From positions 69,845,001-69,909,000 of the forward strand of contig CM045733.1 of assembly GCA_024760905.1 (NCBI GenBank): 64,000 nt of DNA, written 5' to 3'. Positions within the stretch are counted from its first letter, which is position 1. Every line of letters starts with the position of its first letter. Of this stretch, positions 51,301 through 61,707 are shown one piece after another. The notes under the pieces are model-generated. The model worked only from the letters and a program-made list of their open reading frames with translations. It ran no database searches and was not told where the DNA came from. The translations under genes were made by a program, and so were the position numbers. This DNA comes from Plotosus lineatus. Lineage: Eukaryota > Chordata > Actinopteri > Siluriformes > Plotosidae.

Positions 51301-51933
51301 GTTGTTGATGTACAGAATGACCAAAATCATGTTGTTTCTGTTGATGATGGTTGACAGAAAGTGCCGAGTCACTTAGATCAAAATCCATGCTCCCCGATGC
51401 CTCATCTAGAAAAGTCTTGACTTCTGGAAGGTTGGAACAGGACACTGAATGATGGGGTTTGTTTATCAGGAAATTCCACTCGCTGTCCAAACTGGACTCT
51501 GATTGCAAGGATGCAGAAGAAGACGAGAGGCTGGATATCAAGGCCTTAGAAAGGGTTTTATGGTCCATTTTGTGGGGTTCACTACACACATAGTTCTGAT
51601 GATGACCTGTACGATTTGGATAATCATACTGATTGACAGCATTGCTGCTCCTGTGAAATTATTGAGAAGAGAATTAGCTTTAAAGCAGCACACAGCAATT
51701 AGACATTGTCTCCAGCAATATCTATCAATTATATACATTTGAAAATTCTCAGGTTTACATGTTTATTTAAGGAAAAAGAGAAATACAAACCCAGATGATC
51801 TAGTGGAGTTTGGCGGGTTTCCGGAATGACGGGGTGCGTCCTGATGAGGGAAAAGATGATGTTCCTGTAGTTTGGAATCCTCCTTTGATGATTTATGCAT
51901 CGCAGTGAAATACGTTCCTAATTGCCTCTTCAT
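45329..51933 (-). CDS. Unnamed coiled-coil protein, TJAP1/BEGAIN-like C-terminal half, six exons
   Basis: I do not recognise this gene with confidence. Exons, minus strand: 51933-51791 (starts MKRQLGTYFTAMHKSSKEDS), 51650-50267, 49773-49745, 48148-48020, 46581-46515, 45781-45329. Phases are consistent and give about 734 residues. The 461-codon second exon is Ser/Gln/His-rich and probably disordered, with short conserved-looking islands: PSKGILKKRDEGLKQRNFRK, AKSMEALSAKRR and KERLEFSAFLDEITRQVISP. Residues about 510-583 form a coiled coil with KEKCKRLQESYTSCEQANSV. This resembles RRLQNSYTASQRTNQELEDK of TJAP1 and the matching BEGAIN segment. The last exon begins LQIPNLIKELLSKH, comparable to TJAP1's LPCELQDMVRKH. 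No signal peptide or membrane helix is seen. Function is unknown; a cell-junction or scaffold role would be inference only. Confidence 0.7.
48649..49575 (+). mobile_element. Tc1/mariner-like remnant containing an internal palindromic minisatellite
   Basis: The ends are roughly inverted: AAGTTCCCCAACATTTTTTT with TTTTGTTGCATTA on the left, and TATGCAACAAAATTGGGGAA on the right. A degraded transposase stretch on the plus strand reads MSMVKHGADHIMLWEYFS, like the MVWGCFS region of Tc1 transposases. It lies in an intron of the unnamed gene, between the exons 49773-49745 and 48148-48020. Confidence 0.6.
48810..48985. repeat. Short palindromic minisatellite
   Basis: Several imperfect direct and inverted copies of AATTG-CCAATTCTCCT, GGCATCTCTCCTAGGGGAGA and GAGATTGC-TTGGCAT lie back to back. 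The segment could fold into a long imperfect hairpin. Confidence 0.75.
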
Positions 51934-52392
51934 TGCTGATCTACCAGTTCAGTCATAAAGCAGTGGAATAATATTGACACTGTTTTACAATGGGGCAATT
52001 CATAGAAATCTAATTAAAAAAAAAAACCCGAAAAAATCTACTACAGTGCCTTATTAATAAATTCTCTGATGTATCTGAAACTGTTCCTGTAAAGATTGGA
52101 TCATATATGGCATATTAACCAGTCCAACACCCAAATGCCTTGAAACTGTGATGACATTATGCAACAGTGAGCATAATGACTTGTGTTACACAACTGACTT
52201 TGTAGACAGGAAACAATGGGAACAAAATTGATCAGGCCTTGGGGGGGTTGGCTGGGACTTGGTATTCGATAGTTTTCAACAGAAACTGGAAATGAATTAC
52301 TTTTACATAACCATGTATCATGGATTTTTATTGCATATGATGCACTGTATTTATAACAAATATATTATATTTAAAGTTTTATTGCTATTTAA

Positions 52393-52463
<71 letters not shown>

Positions 52464-55400
52464 AACAGTAGATAAAGAAAACTCTCTCTCTAATGAAAAT
52501 GACCCTGACTCCATCTGATTTAGACCCTTACACAGTTTTGGTGTTCACATTATTGTTATCTTTATGTAGATATGGTTTTTGTATGAAATGTCTTCAATAC
52601 AATACAAGTTGTCTCTGCAGTAATAACATACTGTACATACTGTATATTGTTATAACGATAAACATTTGTGCATTACAAGGGCTTTTCAACCTCATGGTGT
52701 TATTCGAGCCCAGTGTAGACCAGTCGAGGTCCCTGATGACTGCTTTGAGAAACATCAACATCATTGGATTTTTAAAAAAAATGTTTTGTGTTCAGGGTGT
52801 ACCCCGCCCTCTGCCAGAGTTGACTAATGTGGATGTGGGTGCCAACCTCTCCGTGATACTAGTTAGGGTTAAGTGGTTCAGAAAATGAATGATGACTGAA
52901 GGTCTTGGGTAATTTTATACCTTAAACACGTTGATTTCTGGATAAACTGAACTTTTTAAAACGTGAAAACGAAGATAAAGGAAAAGATATTGAAACTAAA
53001 TCCAGTCACTTGTTTTCAGACTTTTTGGTTTCAGATCTTCTGACTTTTACAGGCTCCTGTCCCTATTCTATTCCTTTGCAAATAAGGTGCGAGATGATTA
53101 CCACCCTGAAGTGATTATCACACTTCGTTATTCAAATGCTGATCAAACTATGCTCCCGGGCTTTATTTTGGTCTGCACTCGACTGCGCTATTAAGCATTG
53201 AAATGTTTCTTTCCATGTAAAGATAGACTTTAAAAAGCATTGACTCTTCTATCAATGATGGAACGGTGGTGGCCTGGTGGTAAAGGACGCTGGATCCTAA
53301 GGTTGGAGGTTCAAGTCCCTCTCTCCACAAGGTTGTCACTGTCCCCCCCAGTGCAGCAAACTGGGTTATCAAAGGCCGGCCATGTGTGTCGCTGTCTATG
53401 GTGAGAGGTTGATGTAAAAGAACCATTGCTGACTTTCGTAAAGAGGAGCTGCAAAGCCGTCAGCGTGTGTTTGCCCCTTGCTAAAGGGTTGTGTCAGGAA
53501 GGGCATCTGACGTAAAAACCTATGTCAGATCAAACATGCAAATCAGATGATACGCTTTTGCGGCCCCTGAAAAAGGGAAAAAGCCGAAAGGAAAGGAAAG
53601 GACTCTTCTATCAATGCTGAATAAGTAAGTAGTGTTTTCACTACCATATATGGCAATGTGATGTGGAAAGAAAAGAACAACCCTGTCATAATTAATATCC
53701 CTGAGGATTTTTCATTCAACATTTGTGCCCTCTTGTGGGTAAATGAATGAAGTAACTTTAAATGAGCAGGGAACTTCATAGCACACAAGTCTACAGCGGC
53801 CTTGTGTTTGTTCTCTTCTGCATTCACAGCATAATGTTATTGCTCATCTAACCAACCGTGTAACGCCAGAATGTTGGTGATGTTTTGGTGATTTTCAAAG
53901 CTAGAAATTGCAACAATAAGGATGGGTCTATCTATCATAAAGAAACAATTCTCCAATTTCTAGCCTTCAAAATTGAAATTGCCATTGATTCCAGAGATGA
54001 CTGGTGGACAACTAGGTAGACTGGGCTGTCTTGATTTAGTTTCGAGCTGTTTTATTTGTTGTTTTTAAATTCTCGTTATGATGCAGTCATGATTTAGCAT
54101 TGTTTGTGTAAAGGCCATCGCTCTGGTCCCGCGTCATGAGACACACTGACGAGATATTGTGACAGAGGAACTGAGTTTACTGTGATCTCGTAGCATTGTG
54201 ATCTTACAGTAATTACTTGTGGAGTTTCATTACTGTCATATTGTAGTCAACCTCTTATTGTGATGTCATAAGTAATTGCTTGTCTTCTTTGTTGTGTCAT
54301 CCAGTTTTCAACACGGGGGTCCCCAAAACAAAATACTTAAAAGTGTGGAGCTGGATTCTTTCCTCCAGCCGGCGTGCGGTAAGATGTTGGTGTTCTGAGA
54401 CCTCGAGTCGCTGTCCTGAATGATGGATTTGAGCAAATCATCCTCCTTCATCCCGCAGCTAAGAAATCTTACTGTCTTTCTTCCTTTCGGCTTTTTCCGT
54501 TTGCTCCGGAGTCGCCACAGCGAATCACCTGATTCACACATTTGATTTGGCATATTTTATTTATTTTTTTTTTACGTCGGATGCCCTTCCTGACACAACC
54601 ATTTAGCGAGGGGCAGAAACACGCTGACAGCTTTGCAGCTCCTCTTTATAAAAGTCAGCAATGGTTCTTTTACATCAACCTCTCACCGTAGACCGTGAGA
54701 GACATGGCCCGCCTTTGATAACCCAGTCAGCCGCACTGGGAGGACAGTGACAACCTTGTGGGGACTTGAACCCCCAACCTTAGGATCAGCGATTCTGCGT
54801 CCTATCCACTAGACCACCACTGCCCCCCTAAAAAAATCTTACTGTATCTTTTAAATCTCTCTTGCCGCAGCCTGTGAATCAGTATAAAATTCAGGCTGTG
54901 TTCTTGACTGAGCATTGGGACTGTCAGTATCCTGCAGTGGAAGTGGAGACACTTGGACTGCCTATCTTGGCTTTAAACAGAGCCCTCACCCAGAGATATC
55001 GATTGGCTCTGCCTGCATTCACCTCGTCACCCCTATAGAGCCTGTCAGAACATGTGTGTATGGTGGGCCATGTTGAATGGACTCTACAGGGCCCAGTTTA
55101 GGATATTAAGTTCAATCCTGATGACTCACTGTCTCTTCACACCCACATCTTCCCCATCTGACTTATTCTCATGCACAGGGAAGGTGAAAATGTACGTAAG
55201 TGAAAAGTAAGTACAGTAGTAGTATGATCACTTCAAGACAAAGACACTGAATCTCCTTCAAGAGGAAACGGTGGACCCGGCATCCAGCACGATCGACACA
55301 ATACATTTTAAGAAGGTGCCATGGTTGCGTTCACCTTAAGCTGCACTGTTTTCTGTATTTACATAATACTGTATTATGTATGAATTTGAGGGGTATTGAG

Positions 55401-55526
55401 AAGCAATTGGCAAAGCCCCCAGAGCAAGCGGCTGCTACCAAACACTACATAAGGCAAGGAGAGAAATCAGGAAGTCTGATATACACCACATTACGCATTA
55501 TCCAACACAATGGCAACTAACTGAGT

Positions 55527-55529
<3 letters not shown>
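51934..55529. other. Intergenic region, repeats only
   Basis: Lies between the unnamed gene and malat1. It holds (GT)n at 52,397-52,461, a SINE tail at about 52,793-52,890, and SINE family A copies at 53,256-53,600 (plus) and 54,480-54,828 (minus). No exon is supported. The first part should include the promoter of the unnamed gene. Confidence 0.55.
52397..52461. repeat. (GT)n microsatellite
   Basis: A pure GT run of about 64 nt, 450 nt upstream of the first exon of the unnamed gene. Confidence 0.97.

Positions 55530-55615
<86 letters not shown>
55530..55615. repeat. (TA)n microsatellite
   Basis: An 85-nt pure TA run, one of the longest in the window, 1.5 kb upstream of the proposed malat1 start. 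Confidence 0.97.
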
Positions 55616-55619
<4 letters not shown>

Positions 55620-57084
55620 GTATGCAGTATATGTATATGATTGAGCTCTGCCGTTGTTTAAGAATCGACTCAATTGATTCTTCACCCTTGGAATAAAAAG
55701 AGAACCGACTCCAAACTCTGAAATCGAATCAGTGGGAAATGGCCACCACGCCCACCGTACACATACAGCTTCTAAAAATGGGCATACGTGTGGTACGTGA
55801 CAAAAATTACCTGACCAGCAATAAACAAAGATATTTGCATTTACACTAACCAGTTTGCCGAACATACAAGAGATATCATTTTTTGTCTGCATATATATAT
55901 ATATGTAATTACCATTTATTAAAAAAAAATAATAAGGTTGCCACAAACAGTGATTCAAAATTTGGCTTTAAAAACGACCTTGGTGTTGAAAATTAGTGAG
56001 GAGTCGTTCCCACAATACGAAGTTTGCCAGAAGATTCTATTATTTTCTGGCACAGTAACTTGTTTTTGTTTGAAAGACCTGCGCAGTCGCAGTACATACT
56101 GTATTGCGGCAAAATGCAAAGTAGTCCAAGTCAGAAAAACCAGTTCAAACCGGATTTAGCCTGGTCTCTTTGCCTCTGAACATATTCATCCGCTCTCCGC
56201 TTGTGACGTAATGTATGGAAATTCACCAGTCATAATGCATTACTCATCGGTTTGTAACGGTACTTTCCAGAAAAAAGTATTCAATGTAAGATGATTCCCA
56301 ATCGCTGAAATAAATTACTTAAAATTTGTTTAGAATCACTTATTTCGTAAATTCGAAATTCGAGTGTGTAATTTTGTTCAGACAATACACTAAAATTGTG
56401 TATGTCTAATCTAACATAAATCCTACTAATTCGTTTTATATATATAAAAAAATCTAATTTTCAGTTACTGTGGCTTGTCTATTGTCATTAGTTTTATTGT
56501 ATACCTTATTTAGGGTTTCATGTCAGTAGCACATTATAGTGGAACTATTTTTCTCATTATGCGGAAGGTTTTTCCTTTTGACTAACCACAGCCCATTACA
56601 CTATAAATATGGGTGACTCGGTTTTCGGTTACACTTTAGGGCGAAGCGATCGTTGGTGGTTTGTTGACACAGAGGCGAATGGCACTGGTTTGATGAGGGT
56701 TTTTTTCCATAGTTGTAATTTTTGTGTAAACGAGTTCAGCGATAATTTGATTTTAAGCTAATTGTCTTTTATTATTTTATTTTTCTGTATCGTAGACTAG
56801 TATTAGAGACATTGCTTAATTTTGAGAGTACTCGACAACCTAACGTTAACTGTACTTGCTTAATCTTGTAGTTGAAAATATGTTGAATTTTTTTTAGTAC
56901 TTTTTAATTTTTAACTGCTTCTACAACTGTCTAAGGAAGGGTTTTTTCCTCGTTGAGTAAAAGCGTTTATTGTTGATGTTCTGAGGTCAACAAAATCAGT
57001 CGAAATTTTGAATTTTGTAATAAGGCAGGCATTACAAGTTGATAAATGGAAATTTCCAGTTCGATCTGCTCTGTGGTGCGTAGA

Positions 57085-57125
57085 CAAAATGGCGCCGCGG
57101 TTAACCAAATAACAAAATGGCGGCC
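57085..57125 (+). promoter_or_regulatory. Paired YY1-type sites, likely malat1 promoter/start region
   Basis: Two CAAAATGGCG motifs lie 28 nt apart, at 57,085-57,096 (CAAAATGGCGCC) and 57,113-57,125 (CAAAATGGCGGCC). The second matches the YY1 consensus (AAnATGGCGGC) exactly. Such sites in this orientation typically sit just downstream of the start of TATA-less promoters. They lie in a small CpG-containing patch in otherwise AT-rich sequence. This is where I place the malat1 5' end; it is an inference. Confidence 0.5.
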
Positions 57126-57540
57126 GTTTAGTTATTCTTGAACACTTATTTTTGTAGTTGCCATGGTGTGGGTGTAATCTAGAGGTCTCAAGCCTTTTTT
57201 TTATTTATCCTTTTTTTAAATCAAATTCGGTTGGTTTTCGTGGTGGTTTTTGTTAAAGAAATTGTTTTTCATGCAAAAATGAGCAAATTATTTTCGACAA
57301 GTAGGCTTTTTTTTTGCTGGTTAATATTTCAATATATTTTAGAGTTCCCTATTGCTGACGTAGCATCTACACATTTTTTAATGAGTTAATTTTTTTTAAG
57401 CATGTTGGTGTGGTTAAGAAAAACTGCCATTTCCCCCCAATATTTGAAATTTTGTGGGGGTTTTTTGTTTTTGTTTTTTTTTTGGCTACAAAAGAATGGA
57501 CTGAGCTTGTACAAGGACTTTGGTCACTTAGCTGTAACGT

Positions 57541-57770
57541 CAGAAAGAAGACTTCGAGATCAGGCATGGCGGGAGAAGTGAGGACCAGACAAAGGACCAG
57601 GAGAGGATCAGGGGGTGCAGGCCAGGTTGGAGAAGAGGGAAGAGTTGGTATCGACAGAGTAGCTACAGCACTACAGAGGTCCACAAGAGGGCGCACAGTT
57701 CTTCTAGACCAGACGAAACCAAAGATACACCACAGAGGGAGGGGCGAGATACTGGCAGGGTCATCCACAT
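57541..57770 (+). other. malat1: Purine-rich 5' segment of malat1
   Basis: Dense in GAAGA, GGAGA, AGAGG and GGACCAG words (for example gaaagaagacttcgagatca), on the RNA strand. Such purine-rich runs resemble binding sites of SR proteins such as SRSF1, which bind mammalian MALAT1. A 120-codon open frame runs through it (57,410-57,772) but has low-complexity composition and no family resemblance. Confidence 0.4.
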
Positions 57771-58373
57771 AGCACCTTAGTCATAGAAGAGGGCGTTTGG
57801 TTTGTATGATGGGTATAGGTATCTGTACAAGTTGAAAATTCAAGATTTGTGATTATCCCTTCAGTTTTTTTTCTGTAGAATGCACTTGCTCGCACAGCTT
57901 TGTTTTTTCTTTTCAGGCGTGGTGTGTTTGCGCAATTCGCCAGTATGTGAGCATCCATGTTGTTGAAGTTGGGTTTCTGCCTGGATGAGTGCCAGTAATC
58001 AACGATGCACCTGCATTCCAAGTCTAGTCTTCTGGGAGAAAAGGCATCTCTTTCTGTCCTACTTGTAATCTATTAGGTCTGACTCGAGGTGCAAGTTCTA
58101 CGAATGGTTGTTTGAAGCTCATCTGCGTCACTACACTGCTACACCTTCACGACTCCAGTCATAGCGCCTGTTCTTCGTGTATTCAGTGCTGAGGCCTTTG
58201 TATCATTCGCTGGTAAACTAGATCTCCCTATTTCATGATTTAGTTAAGCATTGCAACCATTCTTAAGTTAAAGGGAGTAACTATTCCCTTGTGGACTCCT
58301 ACACGAGACTTTGCAAATGCAGTCTGTACTATTTATCTTGGTATGGTGTACTGCGTCTTTTTTCTTGTTTTGC

Positions 58374-61300
58374 GGGAAATGGGAAGGGGCAACTGCGTTT
58401 TGAGTTTCTCTTCCACAGGCCCATCTCTTATTAAAGCGATAAGGGCATTTCTTGCTGTAATCCTCCCAGTGTTCTAAGCTTGTATCGACAAAGTAAATGC
58501 TGTAAGGATGCGCGTGCTCCCCTCTGCTTTGGTTGGATGTTGAAAGGTATCATGCACTAGCTTTTTAAATTTTCATATCTTCCCAGAATCCTATAAATCA
58601 AATTTAGACATCTTGTACTTGGCTATGTTTGGGGTGTAATTGTGTGGGGGAGGGGGTGTCTTAACCAAAATCTCTTCCTAGCCTTTGCAGCCTTTCTATA
58701 CGACTTAGTTAGCGAACAGAATAACACTATGGGAATGGAACCTGCAGCAGTCTGGATGTGGTGAAGTAAGGATCCCAAAGGCATCAGAAATTCAGGCGTA
58801 TCGTAAGATAACACTTACAGGATCATACTGAATGTGTACCAGTTCCGTTGGAATTTGAGTCGTGGGGTAATGGGGCAGGGGGAATACTTAATTGTCACTC
58901 TTGCAGATTTAGAGACCCAGTACCTCAATACCTGCGGTTCATCTCGCAAGGAGCAAAGCTGCTGAATAGAAGCTCGACATGGTTTATATACCTGTTCATA
59001 TTGGCAAGTAACGAGTATTTCCACTGATTAAAATTATTTTACATTAGTGATTGTGTGGTTCTGTGTATACGGGGCATTTAATAGGGGGGGGTAGGCTTTT
59101 TCTCCCCTTTTTTCTTTTCAGTGTGCTGTCAGTGCTTTCATGCTCCAAATCTGCTGAAGATCATACTCTAACACATTGTGTATTAAGGTTTGCTTTTGCA
59201 TTCATTAGCCTTTATTGGCCTTGCAAAATCTTTAATGTAGCTCAAACTTTAACATTCATTGTATTTGTAACTGTCCGTTTTTTGTGATTGCTTGAATTTT
59301 GTAAATCACACGTCTTTGGTTAATAAATTCATAGTGTTGTGATTGAAACACTAGTATGCATTTTTCTTGGTTGTTTTGGGGGCTTGTCTTGGGTATTTCT
59401 TGTGCTTTTTCAGGTGTGAATGTTGAGCTTGGCACTTTAGAGCACGGGATGATCCCAGGGCTTGATGGCAACTCTTTTCAAGGTGAAAAGGCAGTCAGCA
59501 AAATCACCCAGTCCTGCTTTATGGGAATCCCATTGTGAAAAGGCAACGAGTCCAGTTTACTGAATTTTGCTTCATGAAGTTTATGGCCTTGCATTCCTTT
59601 TAAAAGGAAATGGTATAGTTGATTATGCCTTGCAAGCATTTAAAAATATTACGTTATATACTGTGAGGGACGGGCATGGGGTGGTTTCTTTCTTTTTTGC
59701 CTTTTGGTCTTTCAGAATTGTAAAGCCCTTGAAGAATGCCATCTATGAAGGAAAAGACATGTCCAGGATTCCCTGCTCCCTTGAATTCCAACAGGCAGGA
59801 TAACTAAAATTTGAGGCAGAACTATTGAATTTACTCGGCCATGTCACCTGTGCAACTGTGCGGGTGGTGTTTTAAAGCAGAGCTTTGCAAATGTAAAGCA
59901 AACAACTGAAAACTGCTGTGCAACTGCATTGCAGACTAAATTTAGAGTGCCTGATTTTAGCTGTGCAACTGTACAGTTAAATTTTATTCGCCTGTGTACT
60001 TGATCAGTGTATGAGAATCGAGTGTGGGCTGGGGATGGGCCTCTACATCTGTTTCTTCTGCAGAAATCCTAGTCTTGCACAAGATACATGTGCGGTCATG
60101 TGGAGCACGTCGAAACCAGGTGTCTGCCATCTTAAACCTTTTCTTAAAATGGCTAAATTTAACATTTTTACTTGCTTAAATATTTGTTTTTGTTTAAGCT
60201 TTTGGTATTCTGAATGCTTGGCTTTTTTTTTTTTTTGTATTGCAATCAGTGGTGGAAATGTTTGTGTAGAAGCCTCTTTTGTTTCAGATCACTCGTCTGT
60301 CGACTTGATTCATAACTGCATCTGAATGCCTCACTGTCTGTGGTCAATGAGTGTCCTCACTGAATGGCGATCCTACCACCTGTGCGTTCGAGAACTTAGT
60401 CCAAACCTCTGAAGGTCTTCGATATTTCTGCGTGCTGTTTGTGTGCCTGTGTGTGCGCGCGTCTCCCTCTTGTTTCCCCTCTATTTTCAGCGTAATTTTG
60501 TGTAGGGGCAAAATTTGTAACGAGTGTGTGCCACCCTGGACAGCCCTAACTTTGAAGCACTGGAAACTCCAGTCACTGATCAACCTGTGGCTTGTCTTGC
60601 TGCTATTTAAGCATCACTCTGCTGCTACCTCATAATGGAGTTAAGTAAACATGGTCTCAGTAAACGGGTATGTGTAGCTTTAAATCTTAGTTGCATGCAC
60701 ATCAGCTTTGTAATGAATAAACTACACATTTTAATGGTCGCTTGTCTGAAAGTGTAGCTTTGGGGTGATGGGCAGGGTGGAGGGGTGGGGAAACTATTTT
60801 TCTCATTTTATTTTGCAGAAAGACCATCTTGGTGCAGCTAAATTTGCAACAGTCCGGTAAAGTTGAATGGATGGATGAGTGTGATCGTGAATTAATGTCT
60901 CCACCTGGAGTAGTCCCAACTGTCATCTGTTCTACCTAATACATTTTGGAGCAGTTATTAGATGAGTCAACAGTCACACATATAAAGGGTTTGGGGGGGG
61001 ATAACCTGTTTCTTTTTTTTTTTTTTCATTGCAGCTCGGTATTGAGGTGATTGTATGGCACCACTGGAGCAATTGATAAGTTTGAAGTCAGCTATTGATT
61101 GATTCCTTTATCCAAAGACATTGGGGGATTGTTTGGGAAAGGGGCAACCTGCACTTTGTGTCTAGTTTCAGGAAAAGCACAACCAGACATCTCGTGTTGT
61201 ACATTGTTGGCCCTGTGTCATTCATCTCGCACCAAGACCAGGAAGATTAAATGGTGGTAATCACATTTCAATAGCATGTGCTGGGGATTGGGGGGGGGGT

Positions 61301-61520
61301 AATGTAAATATGTTTTTATCATTTCAGATGGTGACATTGGAATGAACAAGGCGATTGCCCAAAGTGAACAGGACCGTTGTGTCAAAGTTTTGGTCAGATA
61401 TCCAGTTTACCTCTTCAGAGTGAAATCTTGGAGAACTTGACAGTGGATTTTCTGAGTTAAATTCTTGTAACGGGATTGTGTGGCCGGGGTGGGATCTTTC
61501 CATTTTCTGTGTAGTTTCAG
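58374..61520 (+). repeat. malat1: Array of G-run plus pyrimidine-tract-CAG modules in malat1
   Basis: A recurring module has a run of three to nine Gs, 15-45 nt of mostly pyrimidine-rich sequence, and a terminal CAG that looks like a 3' splice site. CAG ends are at 58418, 58690 (with TAG at 58681), 58906, 59121, 59413, 59715, 60063, 60818, 61034, 61171, 61327 and 61520. A weaker one without a G-run is at 60490, and another at 57916. Several end in TTTCAG. Spacing is 137-430 nt, with three intervals of 215-216 nt. No matching donors are evident. Confidence 0.65.
59848..59971 (+). repeat. malat1: Three copies of CTGTGCAACTG in malat1
   Basis: Identical 11-mers at 59,848-59,858, 59,916-59,926 and 59,961-59,971, with related CAACTG and GCAAATG words between them. 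It looks like a short repeated binding element or the remnant of a local duplication. Confidence 0.8.
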
Positions 61521-61575
61521 GCAAAAGGAAAAGCCAGTGAGGAAGGGCCTGAATATCGTAGAGCAGCAGTTGAGG

Positions 61576-61649
61576 TTTTTCTTTTCCTGATGGAACATCT
61601 TGTTCCTTCAGGTTTTGCTTTTTAGCCTCAAAAAAAAAAAAAAGCAAAA
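61576..61649 (+). promoter_or_regulatory. malat1: MALAT1 3'-end triple-helix element (ENE plus A-rich tract)
   Basis: U-rich motif 1 is TTTTTCTTTT at 61,576-61,585. U-rich motif 2 is TTTTGCTTTTT at 61,613-61,623. The A-rich tract (14 A, then GC, then AAAA) is at 61,630-61,649. Between the two U-rich motifs lies a hairpin: CCTGA (61,586-61,590) pairs with TCAGG (61,608-61,612), and GGAACA (61,592-61,597) with TGTTCC (61,601-61,606). In the mammalian RNA, motif 2 pairs with the A tract by Watson-Crick bonds and motif 1 by Hoogsteen bonds. This protects the end from decay and supports nuclear accumulation. All parts are in the expected order and spacing. Confidence 0.95.
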
Positions 61650-61707
61650 GACTCCGGTGGTGGCACTCCTGGTTTTCTGGGATGGGGTTCAATTCCCTGC
61701 GGTGTCT
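61650..61707 (+). ncRNA. malat1: mascRNA, tRNA-like small RNA from MALAT1
   Basis: 58 nt immediately after the A-rich tract, the same genome-encoded length as mammalian mascRNA before CCA addition. RNase P should cut at 61,649/61,650 and RNase Z after 61,707. It has an acceptor stem (GACTCCG with CGGTGTC, one T-T mismatch at position 4), the shared block GGTGG-TGGCACTCCTGG, a 6-bp anticodon-like stem TCCTGG/CTGGGA with a TTTT loop, and a T arm with GGTTCAATTCC. The following TTTGC can pair with GCAAA of the A-tract, extending the acceptor stem in the precursor as in mammals. Confidence 0.95.

Larger units (their letters stand above)
57100..61649 (+). ncRNA. malat1: MALAT1 long non-coding RNA (5' end approximate)
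   Basis: In mammals MALAT1 is an abundant, nuclear-retained, essentially unspliced RNA of nuclear speckles that binds splicing factors. RNase P cuts its 3' end to leave a triple helix instead of a poly(A) tail. Here the identification rests on the complete 3' processing module at 61,576-61,707. No long open reading frame is present over 4.5 kb. Base use is T/G-rich on the plus strand, unlike the surrounding AT-rich repeats, and the body is nearly free of SINEs, LINEs and microsatellites. It would be about 4.5 kb, shorter than mammalian MALAT1. The start is set by the YY1-type pair and could be off by several hundred bases. A purine-rich segment (57,541-57,770) lies near the 5' end. No reliable splice donor was found. 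Confidence 0.88.

Noticed and set aside
55491..55958. 155-codon minus-strand frame
   Set aside because: Most of it is the (TA)n tract translated as YIYIYI. The flanks show no homology or splice sites.
57454..57482. G-run followed by a long poly-T at the malat1 5' end as another acceptor-like module
   Set aside because: No terminal CAG or TAG follows at the right distance, so it was left out of the array.
57410..57772. 120-codon plus-strand open frame at the start of malat1
   Set aside because: Low-complexity composition, no family match, no conserved start context, and it lies within a non-coding RNA defined by its 3' end.
61650..61707. An ordinary nuclear tRNA gene
   Set aside because: Too short for a canonical tRNA, no proper D arm or anticodon loop, and it directly follows the triple-helix A-tract. 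It is mascRNA.
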